Origin: Pseudomonas shirazensis
Lineage (GTDB): Bacteria; Pseudomonadota; Gammaproteobacteria; Pseudomonadales; Pseudomonadaceae
Assembly (NCBI RefSeq): GCF_014268785.2
Contig: NZ_JABWRD020000001.1
Span: 509,001 to 573,000, forward strand
Length of the DNA stretch: 64,000 nucleotides
Direction: 5' to 3'
A program made the position numbers and the translations under genes. The notes below the pieces were generated by a model. It saw only the letters and a list, made by a program, of their open reading frames with translations. It was not told the DNA's origin and searched no databases. Positions 1 through 19,700 of the stretch are shown piece by piece (the first letter of the stretch is position 1; each line of letters starts with the position of its first letter).

Positions 1-192
1 TTGCTCGAGCAGCGGCAAGGCCTGCCGGTAGAGCAGATCAGCGTGCGGGTCGATCTGGCTCTCAAGCGCGTATGCCATGGGCGCAGCCAGGGCGATGAGC
101 AGGGGCGAGAACAGCACAGCACGCGTGACGATTGAACGTGGCGTGCCGCTGTTGGCAGCGTTGGAGCTTCGATGTTCTTTGCAGATGCGCAT
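1..192 (-). CDS. N-terminal part of an exported protein, function unknown (cut by window edge)
   Basis: Only the first 64 codons lie in the window, open to base 1 without a stop. The start ATG (192-190) is preceded on the minus strand by GAGG at about five bases. The protein has a charged N-terminus (MRICKEHR), then a hydrophobic stretch around residues 25-42 ending in AYALES, which looks like a signal peptide with cleavage near residue 41. The mature part begins with an acidic, helical-looking segment (DPHADLLYRQALPLLEQ). That could be the start of a repeat or periplasmic adaptor protein, but too little is visible to assign a family. The gap to the gene upstream (273-193) is short, so the two minus-strand genes may be co-transcribed. 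Confidence 0.6.
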   Translation of the reverse strand, partial: MRICKEHRSSNAANSGTPRSIVTRAVLFSPLLIALAAPMAYALESQIDPHADLLYRQALPLLEQ

Positions 193-270
193 ATGCCTCG
201 GTAAATCACAGCGATGACCGGCTATTCTAGCCATCCCAATGCCCATGCCGATAGACCATGGCTGCGTTTA

Positions 271-1344
271 TCAGACGAGCTTGATCGGCGTCAGCTTGCG
301 CAAGCGTTGTTTATCCTGCGCCAGACCCAGCTTGGCAGTGATAACCTTGGCCAAGGTATTGTTCCCCAAGTCATTGAAATGCAAGCGATCTACGAACAGT
401 GACTGGGCGAATACCGGTGAGCTGTCGAGCATGCAGTTCATGTCATAACAGGCGACAGAATCGGCTTCGTTCTTGATCCGGCGAAAGAATGCCGAGTGCC
501 GTTCGGCATCGAAAACGCCCGCCAGCAACTGATCGAACGGTACCGGCTGCTGTTGCAAAGCATCGAGCCTGGCCTGCTCAGCCGCAGGCACCGTTTCGCG
601 GCACCAGGGCAGCAGCGGCTGCAAGATGAAGGTGAGGGTGGCATGGCTGTCGGCCAGCAAGCGGTCCCACTGGCGCAAGGTGCGCCCAATACAGTCGGCA
701 GCGCGCATCAGGCGCTTGTCCGCAGGCGGCAGTGACCAGCTCAAGGCAGGCTGCTCGCGGCGTGGCACCAGCGCCTGGCGCAAGCGTTGCCAGAGCGACT
801 CGACGCCTTTGCAGGGCGGTGCCTGCAAGGTCTCATTGAAGCTGTTCAGGTATGCCTGACGCGGGTCGGAACCCGTGGCCAGCAACTCGCTGAGGGCCTC
901 TTGGGCCAACGTGTTGAGCCCGCTGAGGATCACCACATGGCCGATCTTGCCCAGCCGATGCTGATGTGTAAGGAACAGCAGCAGCTCTTGCGTAGCGCTC
1001 AGCCCGCAGCCAGCCAGGCTCAGCCAGACCTCACCGGTGAGCGCCGACAGGTGCGAGGCAACCGTAGCGTCATCACCGCTCGCGCCTATGCCAAAAGCGG
1101 TCGAGCCGCCCACCAGCAAGTTGACTCGCGCCGTATTGCCACGTTCGGCGGGCGAGTAGCGTTTGCCCGCCCAGTGGCTATAGCGCAAGCCCAATGCATC
1201 GGTATTGATGGTATCCGAGCGATAACCCCGTTCGTGCATGTACAGGGTTTGCGGCAAACGCCGGCTGCCCAGCTGCATAAAGCGCTGGTAGTCCAGTTGC
1301 AAGGGAAGCAGTTGGCCGTCCGTGGCGCTATCGATCAGGCTCAT
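271..1344 (-). CDS. SGNH/GDSL-like hydrolase domain protein
   Basis: A 357-residue protein. The start is the ATG at 1344, because GAGGAGG stands four bases upstream; a TTG directly before it is also open. The segment LLVGGSTAFGIGAS carries a Ser at about residue 81 in the block I position of SGNH hydrolases. Near the C-terminus, DRLHFNDLGN (about 319-328) fits the block V Asp-x-x-His pair. A Gly/Asn-containing segment (VILSGLNTLAQ) could be block III. There is no clear signal peptide, so it is probably cytoplasmic. Such domains hydrolyse or transfer acyl groups on sugars or lipids; the substrate here is unknown. It lies 35 bases downstream of the LysE-type gene on the same strand. Family call is from motifs only. 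Confidence 0.6.
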   Translation of the reverse strand: MSLIDSATDGQLLPLQLDYQRFMQLGSRRLPQTLYMHERGYRSDTINTDALGLRYSHWAGKRYSPAERGNTARVNLLVGGSTAFGIGASGDDATVASHLSALTGEVWLSLAGCGLSATQELLLFLTHQHRLGKIGHVVILSGLNTLAQEALSELLATGSDPRQAYLNSFNETLQAPPCKGVESLWQRLRQALVPRREQPALSWSLPPADKRLMRAADCIGRTLRQWDRLLADSHATLTFILQPLLPWCRETVPAAEQARLDALQQQPVPFDQLLAGVFDAERHSAFFRRIKNEADSVACYDMNCMLDSSPVFAQSLFVDRLHFNDLGNNTLAKVITAKLGLAQDKQRLRKLTPIKLV

Positions 1345-1379
1345 CAAACCTCCTCACTCGGTCAGCAGGCGTGTGCGGC

Positions 1380-2012
1380 TCAGGCCGTCAGTTCCTTCAG
1401 GTTGTAAAGCAGGCCGACCGCTGCAATCAGCAGCAGCGCTACGCCGGAGGCAAGGCTGATCATGCGGCTGCTGCGCTGCGAAGCGATCCTGCCGATGGCG
1501 AAGATATACAGACTGAGTACGGCGAAATCGATGGCGATCCACAGCAGCGACAACACCACCATGCTCTTGCCGAACGACTCGGTGATCTGGATGAACTGCG
1601 GGAAGAACGAGATGAAGAAGATAATGTCCTTGGGGTTGGAAATGCCCACCATGAACCCCTGCAGCAAGCCGCCGCGGGCCGGTTGCGGCGTTTCTGCCAC
1701 GGCTGCCGCTGTAGCCGTAGGCGGTTGCAGTGCCTCGCGCAGAGTCGCCACGGCGATGTAGCCGATGAACAGGCAACCGAGCAGGCTCATGCCGTTGAGC
1801 CAGGCCTTGTCGATGGCGGCGCTGGTCATGATGATCCAGGCCGCAGCGCCGATCAGGACCAGTGATGCCCAGTTGGTACCGATGGCCGTAAACAGCGCTT
1901 TACGTGAGCCGGACGCTGCAGCAGTGTTGACGATCAGGGCGACGACTGGGCCGGGGGTGGCGATCAGCAGCAGCACGGTCAGGGCATAGGTGGCAGTCAG
2001 GGCGGTATTCAC
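1380..2012 (-). CDS. LysE/RhtB-family amino-acid exporter
   Basis: A 210-residue inner-membrane protein with about six hydrophobic segments. The N-terminal ATPGPVVALIVNTAAASG motif is typical of the LysE/RhtB efflux family, whose members export amino acids or derivatives. The central loop is rich in Ala/Thr/Pro (about residues 95-115), and FMVGISNPKDIIFF matches the conserved NPK segment of the family. The stop of the upstream YqcI/YcgG-like gene is only three bases away, so the two are very likely one operon, transcribed away from a LysR gene. That layout suggests an inducible export unit; the substrate cannot be read from sequence. Confidence 0.85.
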   Translation of the reverse strand: MNTALTATYALTVLLLIATPGPVVALIVNTAAASGSRKALFTAIGTNWASLVLIGAAAWIIMTSAAIDKAWLNGMSLLGCLFIGYIAVATLREALQPPTATAAAVAETPQPARGGLLQGFMVGISNPKDIIFFISFFPQFIQITESFGKSMVVLSLLWIAIDFAVLSLYIFAIGRIASQRSSRMISLASGVALLLIAAVGLLYNLKELTA

Positions 2013-2015
2013 GAT

Positions 2016-2819
2016 TCAGTTCTCGATCAGTGTGTCGGGTGCCTTGTGGGCATGGAAAGGGCAGCGCGACGGGTTCAGCGACCCCTGCTCCTGCAACTGG
2101 TACTGCTTCCATTCAAAATTGTCGTCTTCGCCGAAGTACCCCAGCGAGTCAGGCACGACACCGTCGTTGTAGTGGCTGACCCGTTCACGAATGCGCGCGC
2201 GAATGCGCTGACCGCTCTCGGTCTGGGCACTCGCGACTTCTTCGAAGCTCTCGCGGGGGTTGATCACGAAGACCATGCTGTCGCCCAGGTTGCGGCTCTT
2301 CATCAGCCGGTGCGCGGGGAAGTTCATGTTGATGAACAGCGGCATGCCGGCGAAGCAGAACGACCATTGATTGTCGTGCGGGTCGCCCGGCACGTCCTGA
2401 GGCCAGGGCTGCGGGTCGCGGGCATGCACGCCTTGCAGCACTTTCCAGGCCAGCGCCTGCTGCTCGTCGAGGCTGCCGCCAGGGGCGGTTTCGATGAACA
2501 CCAGCAGCGGCGTGCCGATGCGTTGCTTGCGAGGTATCGGTTCAATGGTGCGCACGTAGTCGGTCAAGCCCCTGGCCATGTCATCAGCCATGTGCTCAGC
2601 ACGGGCGAAGACAATGTGACAAGTCTTGGCCCCGACCGCCTTGCGGCCAAACAAACAAGGAAATTCAGGATTGGCGAGAATTGCGCGAAAGTGTTCTATG
2701 GTTTTGAAGGTCCAGTGACTCGTATTCTGGACATGTTCGGCGGCCAGCTCTAGCGCATCCAGGCGATAGCAGTTTCCATATCCCGTAAACATGGTTTCCC
2801 CAAACGTTCTAATGATCAT
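2016..2819 (-). CDS. YqcI/YcgG family protein
   Basis: A 267-residue soluble protein. The pieces FPCLFGRKA (near residue 55), the central FINMNFPAH and the C-terminal PSRCPFH match what I recall of the YqcI/YcgG family, whose biochemical role is not established. The two conserved Cys-containing patches suggest metal or thiol chemistry, but this is inference. Two starts are possible: ATG at 2819 (AGGC about five bases upstream) and ATG at 2792 (GGGGA seven bases upstream); the longer is given. It is the first gene of a probable operon with the LysE-type exporter and is divergent from the LysR gene at 2952. The 132-base gap between them should hold the shared control region. Confidence 0.7.
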   Translation of the reverse strand: MIIRTFGETMFTGYGNCYRLDALELAAEHVQNTSHWTFKTIEHFRAILANPEFPCLFGRKAVGAKTCHIVFARAEHMADDMARGLTDYVRTIEPIPRKQRIGTPLLVFIETAPGGSLDEQQALAWKVLQGVHARDPQPWPQDVPGDPHDNQWSFCFAGMPLFINMNFPAHRLMKSRNLGDSMVFVINPRESFEEVASAQTESGQRIRARIRERVSHYNDGVVPDSLGYFGEDDNFEWKQYQLQEQGSLNPSRCPFHAHKAPDTLIEN

Positions 2820-2951
2820 TTCTGCCTAGCTAAGGCTGATTAGCTCTATATATTTATGGTTTACAGGCATTTTCTGAGAAGCTACCAGCGTTGTAAAACG
2901 CCTGGATTTATGACCTACTATTAGTCTCACTCATGCTGCGGACGGCCACCG

Positions 2952-3872
2952 ATGTCAGAACGGATTCAAGCACTGCATGCCCTGCGCGCTTTTGAAGTGG
3001 CTTCGCGCTACGGCTCATTCACTCGTGCAGCCGAAGAGCTGGCCCTGACCCAGGGCGCCGTCAGTCATCACATCAAGACCCTTGAGTCGATGTTTGGCTG
3101 CAGCCTGTTCGAACGACGCGGGCCCAAGCTGCGCTTGACCGAACATGGCCGTTTGCTGGCGCAGGAGCTCAAGGTCGGCTTCAAGATCATCGAAAACGCG
3201 TGCGCCTTACTGCGCCAGGATCGCTATGGCTTGCGCCTGAAAGCACCGTCGACGCTCACCGTACGTTGGCTATTGCGCGCGCTGGATGGCTTCAAGAAGG
3301 TGGAAAACAGCTGCAGCGTGCAGCTGTCGAGCGTGTGGATGGACATCGATAGCGTCGATTTTTATTCAGAACCGTACGACTGCGCGATTCTTCTGGCCAA
3401 CGGTCGTTTCCCTGCCGACGTCGAGGGCTTCAAGCTGTTCGACGAGTGGCTGATTCCGGTTTGCCACCCCGATTACCTGCAAGACCCCAACCCGGATCTG
3501 GCCATACTCAGCCAGTGCGACTTCCTGCACCCCTCGACCGACCGGCGTGACTGGCGGCGCTGGCTGGCGCGGATGGACGCATTGCACATCAGCATCGACC
3601 AGGGGCAGGTGTTCGACACCCTTGATCAAGGCATTTCCGCCGCCCAGCAAGGCTTGGGCATCTCGGTGGTGGACCTGGTGCTGGCCAGCGCCGACGTCGC
3701 TGCCGGGCGCCTGGTGATGCCGTTCAAGCACGCCGTGGCAACCGGCGACGGCTATTACATGACCTGGCTAAAGGCCAGCCCCAAGGCTCGGCAGATGCTG
3801 CGGCTGCGCGATTTTCTGCTGGCCCAGGTGCCGCCGCTGGTGTCCAAGGAGATCAACTACCTCTACGGCTGA
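2952..3872 (+). CDS. LysR-family transcriptional regulator (GcvA-like)
   Basis: A 306-residue regulator. The N-terminal winged helix-turn-helix (about residues 8-66) reads ALRAFEVASRYGSFTRAAEEL and then QGAVSHHIKTLE, typical of the GcvA/AmpR branch of LysR proteins. The rest is a co-inducer-binding domain of normal length. It is divergent from the YqcI/YcgG-LysE operon, the usual arrangement for a LysR protein controlling its neighbour, so I infer that it regulates the exporter pair. The stop is followed after 52 bases by polB, which may be partly co-transcribed. Confidence 0.88.
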   Translation: MSERIQALHALRAFEVASRYGSFTRAAEELALTQGAVSHHIKTLESMFGCSLFERRGPKLRLTEHGRLLAQELKVGFKIIENACALLRQDRYGLRLKAPSTLTVRWLLRALDGFKKVENSCSVQLSSVWMDIDSVDFYSEPYDCAILLANGRFPADVEGFKLFDEWLIPVCHPDYLQDPNPDLAILSQCDFLHPSTDRRDWRRWLARMDALHISIDQGQVFDTLDQGISAAQQGLGISVVDLVLASADVAAGRLVMPFKHAVATGDGYYMTWLKASPKARQMLRLRDFLLAQVPPLVSKEINYLYG

Positions 3873-3924
3873 CGCAACAGGGTAGAATCCTTGCTCAGCA
3901 CGCCGTATCACAGAGGTCATCGCA

Positions 3925-6285
3925 GTGGAGTTGCAGCAGGGCTTTGTCCTCACCCGACAGTGGCACGATACGCCCGAAGGCACCTGCGTGGAGTTCTGGC
4001 TGGCAACCGATCAGGGTCCGCGCCAGCTGCGTCTGGCGCCGCAGGAGTCGGTGGCGTTCATCCCCGAGCGCTTTGCCGCCCACGCCCGTGCAGTGCTCAA
4101 GGACGAGCAGGGCGCTGAACTCAAACCACTGCGCTTGCGTGATTTCGAGCAACGTCCGGTGCTGGGCCTGTACTGCCGGCAACATCGCCAGCTGATCCAG
4201 CTTGAGCACCGTCTGCGCAGCGCTGGTATCGATGTATACGAGGCGGATATCCGTCCACCGGAACGCTACCTGATGGAGCGCTTCATTACCGCGCCGGTGC
4301 TCTTCAGCGGCCAGCCGGATGCCCACGGCGTGCTCTGCAACGGTCAGCTCAAGCCGCATCCCGATTACCGCCCGCCGTTGCGCCTGGCCTCGCTGGACAT
4401 CGAAACCACCGAGCGTGGCGAGTTGTACAGCATTGCCATCGAGGGCTGCGGCCAGCGTCAGGTGTACATGCTCGGGCCGGCCAATGGCGACCACAGCATC
4501 GTCGACTTCGATCTGCACTACTGCGCCGACCGCGCGCAACTGCTGCACTGCCTCAATCAATGGATGGCCAGCCACGACCCCGATGCGATCATCGGCTGGA
4601 ACGTGCTGCAGTTCGATCTGCGCTTGCTCCACGAGCATGCCGCGCGCTTGCAGGTGCCGTTGCTGCTTGGCCGTAACGGCGCAACACTGACCCTGCGCGC
4701 ACATCCCGAGCGCAACCATGTGTTCGTCGAAGCGCCGGGCCGCTTGTTGATCGACGGCATCGAGGCGCTACGTTCGGCGACCTGGAGCTTCCCTTCATTC
4801 AGCCTGGAAAACGTCGCCCAGACCCTGCTCGGCGAAGGCAAGGCGATCGATACGCCGTACCAGCGCATGGACGAAATCAATCGTATGTTCGCCGAGGACA
4901 AGCCGGCCCTGGCCCGCTACAACCTCAAGGACTGCGAACTGGTCACGCGGATTTTCGCCCATACCCGCCTGCTCGAATTCCTTCTGGAGCGCGCCAGCGT
5001 CACCGGCCTGCCGGTGGACCGCAGCGGTGGCTCGGTCGCGGCGTTCTGCCATTTGTACATTCCGCATATGCACCGGATGGGGTTTGTCGCGCCGAACATG
5101 GGCAGCCAGCCGGACACCGCCAGCCCTGGCGGTTTTGTCATGGACTCGCGCCCTGGCCTGTATGACTCGGTGCTGGTGCTCGACTACAAGAGCCTGTACC
5201 CGTCGATTATCCGCACCTTTCTGATCGACCCGGTCGGGTTGGTCGAAGGGCTCAGCCAGCCAGATGACGAGCACTCGGTCGAGGGTTTTCGCGGCGCGCG
5301 GTTTTCCCGCACCCGGCATTGCCTGCCAGCCATCGTCGAGCGCGTCTGGCAAGGCCGGGAAGCGGCCAAGCGCGACGGTAACGCGGCACTCTCGCAAGCC
5401 TTGAAGATCATCATGAACGCCTTTTATGGCGTGCTCGGCTCCAACGGTTGCCGCTTCTTCGACACGCGCCTGGCCTCGTCGATCACCCTGCGTGGCCACG
5501 AAATCATGCGCCAGACCCGCGCCCTGATCGAAGCCGAGGGTTACGACGTGATTTATGGCGACACCGACTCGACCTTCGTCTGGCTCAAGCACGCCCACGA
5601 CGAGCAGGCGGCGGCGCGCATCGGCAAGGCGCTGGTTGTCAAGGTCAACCAGTGGTGGCGCGAGCACCTGCGCCAGAGCCTGAATCTCGACTGTGCACTG
5701 GAGCTGCAATACGAAACCCATTACCAGCGTTTTCTGATGCCGACCATCCGCGGCGCCGAGGAGGGCAGCAAGAAGCGCTACGCCGGCCTGGCGCAGGGTG
5801 CCGACGGCGAGCTGCAGATGATCTACAAGGGCCTGGAGTCGGTGCGCACTGACTGGTCGCCACTGGCCCGGCAGTTTCAGCAAGGGCTGTATGAGCGGAT
5901 CTTTCGCAACCAACCTTATCGTGACTATCTACGCGATTACGTACAGCGCACCCTCGCTGGCGCGCAGGACGAGCTGCTGATCTACCGCAAGCGTCTGCGC
6001 CGGCCGCTGGCCGATTACCAGCGCAACGTGCCGCCGCACGTGCGCGCGGCGCGGCTGGCCGATGACTTCAATGCGCGGCTGGGCCGTCCCAAGCAGTACC
6101 AGCGCGGCGGCTGGATCAGCTATGTGATCACCACCGCAGGCCCCGAGCCGCTGGAAAACCTGCAGTCGCCGATCGACTACGAGCACTACCTGAGCCGCCA
6201 ACTGCAACCGGTGGCGGACGCGATCCTGCCGTTCGTTGGGGATGACTTCAATGCCCTGACCGGTCGCCAATTGATGCTGTTCTGA
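3925..6285 (+). CDS. polB: DNA polymerase II (family B)
   Basis: A 786-residue family B DNA polymerase, the normal length for the Escherichia/Pseudomonas PolB. The 3'-5' exonuclease motif ExoI is SLDIETTE (D158, E160). Polymerase motif A is LDYKSLYPS (D420), motif B is the [15 protein letters not shown] segment, and motif C is YGDTDS (D546, D548); all catalytic acidic residues are intact. The start is GTG at 3925 with AGAGG eight bases before it. PolB acts in replication restart and translesion synthesis. It appears to be an ordinary chromosomal neighbour, unrelated to siderophore synthesis. The next gene begins 91 bases later, behind its own promoter. Confidence 0.97.
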   Translation: MELQQGFVLTRQWHDTPEGTCVEFWLATDQGPRQLRLAPQESVAFIPERFAAHARAVLKDEQGAELKPLRLRDFEQRPVLGLYCRQHRQLIQLEHRLRSAGIDVYEADIRPPERYLMERFITAPVLFSGQPDAHGVLCNGQLKPHPDYRPPLRLASLDIETTERGELYSIAIEGCGQRQVYMLGPANGDHSIVDFDLHYCADRAQLLHCLNQWMASHDPDAIIGWNVLQFDLRLLHEHAARLQVPLLLGRNGATLTLRAHPERNHVFVEAPGRLLIDGIEALRSATWSFPSFSLENVAQTLLGEGKAIDTPYQRMDEINRMFAEDKPALARYNLKDCELVTRIFAHTRLLEFLLERASVTGLPVDRSGGSVAAFCHLYIPHMHRMGFVAPNMGSQPDTASPGGFVMDSRPGLYDSVLVLDYKSLYPSIIRTFLIDPVGLVEGLSQPDDEHSVEGFRGARFSRTRHCLPAIVERVWQGREAAKRDGNAALSQALKIIMNAFYGVLGSNGCRFFDTRLASSITLRGHEIMRQTRALIEAEGYDVIYGDTDSTFVWLKHAHDEQAAARIGKALVVKVNQWWREHLRQSLNLDCALELQYETHYQRFLMPTIRGAEEGSKKRYAGLAQGADGELQMIYKGLESVRTDWSPLARQFQQGLYERIFRNQPYRDYLRDYVQRTLAGAQDELLIYRKRLRRPLADYQRNVPPHVRAARLADDFNARLGRPKQYQRGGWISYVITTAGPEPLENLQSPIDYEHYLSRQLQPVADAILPFVGDDFNALTGRQLMLF

Positions 6286-6299
6286 GGCCGCGCAGGCGC

Positions 6300-6322
6300 T
6301 AATTTTTCCTCGTTGCATTCGT
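6300..6322 (+). promoter_or_regulatory. candidate PvdS iron-starvation box for the synthetase operon
   Basis: The sequence CTAATTTTTCC followed by CGT has the form TAATT-N15-CGT. The PvdS consensus as I know it is TAAAT-N16/17-CGT, so there is one mismatch and one base less spacing. The nearly identical TAATTTTTCC element in front of pvdM, with N16, supports it. It sits between the polB stop and the first synthetase start, about 55 bases upstream of the chosen ATG. Confidence 0.6.
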
Positions 6323-6376
6323 TCTATAGGGATGGTTCGCCACCGCCCCACGCCTATAGATTCGGATGCCCACACA

Positions 6377-15628
<9,252 letters not shown>

Positions 15629-15697
15629 CGGCGGCAAGGATAGTCAGGCAGGTGCGCGCCAGGGGGCGCCACCTGATACACGAATGGGAGAGGTGCA

Positions 15698-16756
15698 ATG
15701 TCGAATTTCGAGTCGCAAGTGATACCGGCGCTGGGCAAGGGGCGGCGCAAGAGCCTCAGCCTGGACCAGTCCAGCCTGGTCACCTTCAGCCCGATGTTCG
15801 CCGACCGCCCGCTGCCGCTGCTGTGCACGCCAAGCATGCCCGGGGTCAACCTGATCGAGTGGGCCGGGCAGAACCGCGCCCTGATCGAAAGCAAGCTCGA
15901 CCAGCATGCGACCCTGCTGTTTCGTGGCTTCAACGTGCCGGATATCCACGCCTTCAATCAGTGCGTCGATGCGATTTCCGGCGGCGCGCTGGAGTACCTG
16001 TTCCGCGCCTCGCCGCGCACCCAGATCACCAAGAAGCTCAACGTCTACAGCTCCACCGACTACCCGTCGGCAGAGAAGATTTTCCCGCACAACGAGCACT
16101 CCTATTCGCCGGTGTTTCCGCTGCACCTGTACTTCTATTGCGACCAGCCCTCGGCCACCGGCGGCGAGACGCCGTTCGGTGATACCCGGCTGCTGCTCGA
16201 ACGCATCGACCCGCAGGTGCGCGATGAATTCATCCGCAAGCGCGTGCTCTACGTGCGCAATTACGGCGACGGCATGGGCCTGCCCTGGCAGACGGTGTTC
16301 CAGACCGAAGACCGCGCCGAAGTCGAGGCTTACTGCGCCAGGATTGGTATCACACCTGAGTGGAAGCCCGGCAATCGCTTGCGCACCCGCCAACAAGGCC
16401 CCGCAGTGGTGCGCCACCCGCGTACGGGCGACACGGTGTGGTTCAACCACGCCACCTTCTTCAACGCGCTGACCCTGCCCGAGAGCATTCGCGACAGTCT
16501 GCTGGCCGAATTCGAACCGCAGGACCTGCCGCAAAACACCTACTTCGGTGACGGCTCGCCGATCCCCGAAGACTACATCCGCCACCTGCAGCAGCTGTAC
16601 CGCGAGGTGATGGTCGAGTTCCCGTGGCAGCGGGGCGACGTGGTGGTGCTGGACAACATCTTCACCATCCATGCCCGCAACGGTTACAGCGGCCCGCGCA
16701 AAATTCTCACCGCAATGGCAATCCCGCTGAAAAGCACCGACGTGGCCATTGGTTAA
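15698..16756 (+). CDS. SyrP-like Fe(II)/2-oxoglutarate beta-hydroxylase (TauD family)
   Basis: A 352-residue TauD-fold dioxygenase, with start ATG after GGGAGAGG. The iron ligands are visible: HxE as H131-N-E133 (FPHNEHS) and the distal His H325 in FTIHARN, followed by R334 in GPRKI, which would bind 2-oxoglutarate. Relatives hydroxylate the beta carbon of an amino acid held on a synthetase carrier domain (Asp or His in siderophores). The gene lies between two synthetase genes. The synthetase directly after it begins with a degenerate condensation-like domain, followed by an adenylation domain with a His-like pocket, so I infer that it makes beta-hydroxy-histidine, an iron-binding residue. 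Hydroxylation of the later Asp is the alternative. Confidence 0.88.
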   Translation: MSNFESQVIPALGKGRRKSLSLDQSSLVTFSPMFADRPLPLLCTPSMPGVNLIEWAGQNRALIESKLDQHATLLFRGFNVPDIHAFNQCVDAISGGALEYLFRASPRTQITKKLNVYSSTDYPSAEKIFPHNEHSYSPVFPLHLYFYCDQPSATGGETPFGDTRLLLERIDPQVRDEFIRKRVLYVRNYGDGMGLPWQTVFQTEDRAEVEAYCARIGITPEWKPGNRLRTRQQGPAVVRHPRTGDTVWFNHATFFNALTLPESIRDSLLAEFEPQDLPQNTYFGDGSPIPEDYIRHLQQLYREVMVEFPWQRGDVVVLDNIFTIHARNGYSGPRKILTAMAIPLKSTDVAIG

Positions 16757-16766
16757 GGACATCAGC

Positions 16767-19700
16767 ATGACGTACAGCACTCCAGCAGAAATCTTCCAGA
16801 CCTCCGCCCAGCAAGCTGCACTGCTGCGCGCCGAACGCAATGCCGGGCGCCCGCTGCTGGCCACCCTGCAGCTGCCTGCCAGCGTTGTCGGTGACGACGC
16901 GCAGTGGCACGCCGCGCTGCTGCAACTGGCCGAGCGCCACGAAATCCTGCGCACCCGCTACACCCAGGTGCCTGGCCTGCAGTTGCCCGCCCAGGCGATC
17001 AGCGCGCAGGCCGAGGTACGCCTGATGCACGCGGCTGACCTTGAGCAAGCCCGCGAGCTGGCTCGCGCAGTGTTGGCAGAGACGCCGCTGGTGGCAGTGC
17101 GTTGGGCTGAGCAAGTGCTGCTCGCCGCGCCGCTGGCCAGCCTTGACCGGACCAGTCTGCGCCTGTTGGCTGATGAACTGGCGGCGCTTGGCCAGGGCCA
17201 GACATTGCCTGAATTCGATGCCTTGCAATATGCCGACTACGCCGCCTGGCAGGAGGAGCTTGCCGAGCAGCAACTGGGCCAAGAGGGCCTGGCCCATTGG
17301 CGCGGTCTGCTGGCGCAATTTACTCAAGCCCCGCAGCTGCCATTCGAGCGTCGGGTTGGCCTGGGCGGCGAGCGGGAGTCGAGCCGTCTGGAGTTGCCAT
17401 TGGCGACCGTGGCAGGCCTGGCGGCGCAGCTTGGGCTGCCGGCGCAGGTAGCGCTTGGCGGGCTATGGGCAGGTTTTCTGGGCGGCCTGGTGGGCGAACA
17501 ACGAGTTTTGCTGAGCCTGCTGGTGGACGGTCGCAACGAACAATTACTCGCCACCTTGGGCCACTTCGCTCGGCGTCTGCCGGTTGCCGCAGAGGTGCCG
17601 GCGCAGCAGTCTGTGCGCGAGCACCTGCAGGGCTTTGCCCAGCAGTTGGCGCAGAGCCGCTCCTGGCTTGAATGTTTCAATGAAGTGGAACTGTTCGAGA
17701 GCACTCTGGACCATCCCGGCCCGTTGCTGCTTGGCGGTGACATCGAGCTGGAGACTGAGCACGATCTGGCGCTGGTGCAAGATCCGGCTCAAGCCGAAAA
17801 ACTCCACCTGCAGGCGCGCCGCTGCGGTCAGCAACTGATTCTGCAACTACTGGCCCCGGTCGGCCTGCTCGCACCGGGCTTGCTGGATGCCTGGCTGGCC
17901 CAGTTTGCTGTGTTCATCGCCGGAGCTGCGGCCGCGCCTGAGCACTCCGTCAGCGACATCGCCACGCTCGATGCCGGCCAGTCGCGGCAGGTGCTGGTGG
18001 CGCTGGACCACAGTGCCAGCCTGCAGACGCCGCAGGCGCAACTGCTGCACCAACTGTTTGAACGCCGCGCCGCGCTGCATCCGCAGCATATCGCCTTGCA
18101 GGTCGAAGGCCGCCAGCTGAGCTACGCCGAACTCGACCGCCAGGCCAACCGCCTGGCGCGGCGCCTGCAAGCCGAAGGTGTCGGCCGTGATGCCCTAGTA
18201 GGCGTCTACGGCGGCCGCTCAGTGGAAATCGTGGTGACCCTGCTGGCCATCCTCAAAGCTGGCGGCGCGTATCTGCCGCTGGATCCGTCCTATCCGCACG
18301 AACGGCTGAGCTTCATGCTTGAAGACGCTGGCGTCCGCTGCCTGGTGCGCTTGCAGGCGCTGCCTGAGGAACTGACGCTGCCCGCTGCAACCGTGCAGCT
18401 GGAAGTAACCGCGCAGACGTTGAAGGAGGGCGACGCCAGCCCGCTGCCGGCAAGCAATCACTGCGACGATCTGGCCTATGTGATCTACACCTCCGGCTCC
18501 ACCGGCCTGCCCAAAGGCGTGATGATCAGCCATGCCAACGCCTGTGCCTCGACCCAGGCGCGCTTGCAGTTCTACCGCGAACCGATCCAACGCTTCCTGA
18601 TGCTGTCATCGTTCTCCTTCGACAGCTCGGTGGCCGGCATTTTCTGGACCCTCGCTCAAGGCGGCAGCTTGTGCCTGCCGGCCGAGCAGGCACACAAAGA
18701 CCCGTTGCAGATCGCGCAGCAGGTTGCCGACCAGCAAATCTCGCACTTCCTCGCGCTGCCATCGTTCTATGCGCAGATCCTCGAAGCACTGCCTACGGAC
18801 GCCGGCCTGGCCTGCGTGATCGTGGCTGGCGAGGCCTGCCCGGTCGAGCTCAGCGAACGCCACCAGCAACGCTTGCCGCAGACACTCTTGGTCAACGAGT
18901 ACGGGCCGTCCGAGAGCGCCGTCTGGTGCACTGCCCAGGCAGTTGCCGAGCCCGTGCTGGCCGAGCGCGTGGCGATCGGCACGGCGATTGCCGGCACCCG
19001 CTTGCAGGTGCTCGACGAGCAGGGCGAACTGGTCGGCTTCGGTCGCCCGGGTGAGCTGTATATCGCCGGCGCCGGCCTGGCCCGCGGCTACCTGGCAAGG
19101 CCGAGCCTGACCGCCAGCCGCTTCTTGCCGGACCCGCACGGGGCAGTGCCCGGGGCGCGCCTGTACCGCACCGGCGACCGCGTGGCCTGCCGCCCGGACG
19201 GCGTGCTCGACTACCTTGGGCGCCTCGATTTCCAGCTGAAGATTCGCGGCTTCCGTATTGAGCTGGGCGAGATCGAAGCGCGTCTTGGCGCTGACAGCCG
19301 CGTACGCGAAGCGGCGGTGGTTGCCCGTGATACCGCGGCCGGCAAGCAGTTGGCGGCCTATGTGGTATTGCACGCCGACGCGCCTGCCGAGGCCAGTGAA
19401 GCGGCGCTGCTGGAGCTGCTGCGCGAGCAATTGCCCGAGCATATGGTGCCAGCCTTCATCAACGCGCTCGAGCGCATGCCGTTGACCCCCAACGGCAAGC
19501 TAGACCGCAACGCGCTGAGTGCCCGCGAGCAACGCGGTCAGGCCTATGTCGCACCGCGCAATGAGCTGGAGCAGACGCTGGCGCGCATCTGGCAGGAGGC
19601 GCTGGAGCTGCCGCAAGTCGGTATCCACGACAACTTCTTCGCCCTCGGCGGGCACTCGTTGCTGGCCACGCGGATTCGCTCGCGGGTACACAGCGAGCTC

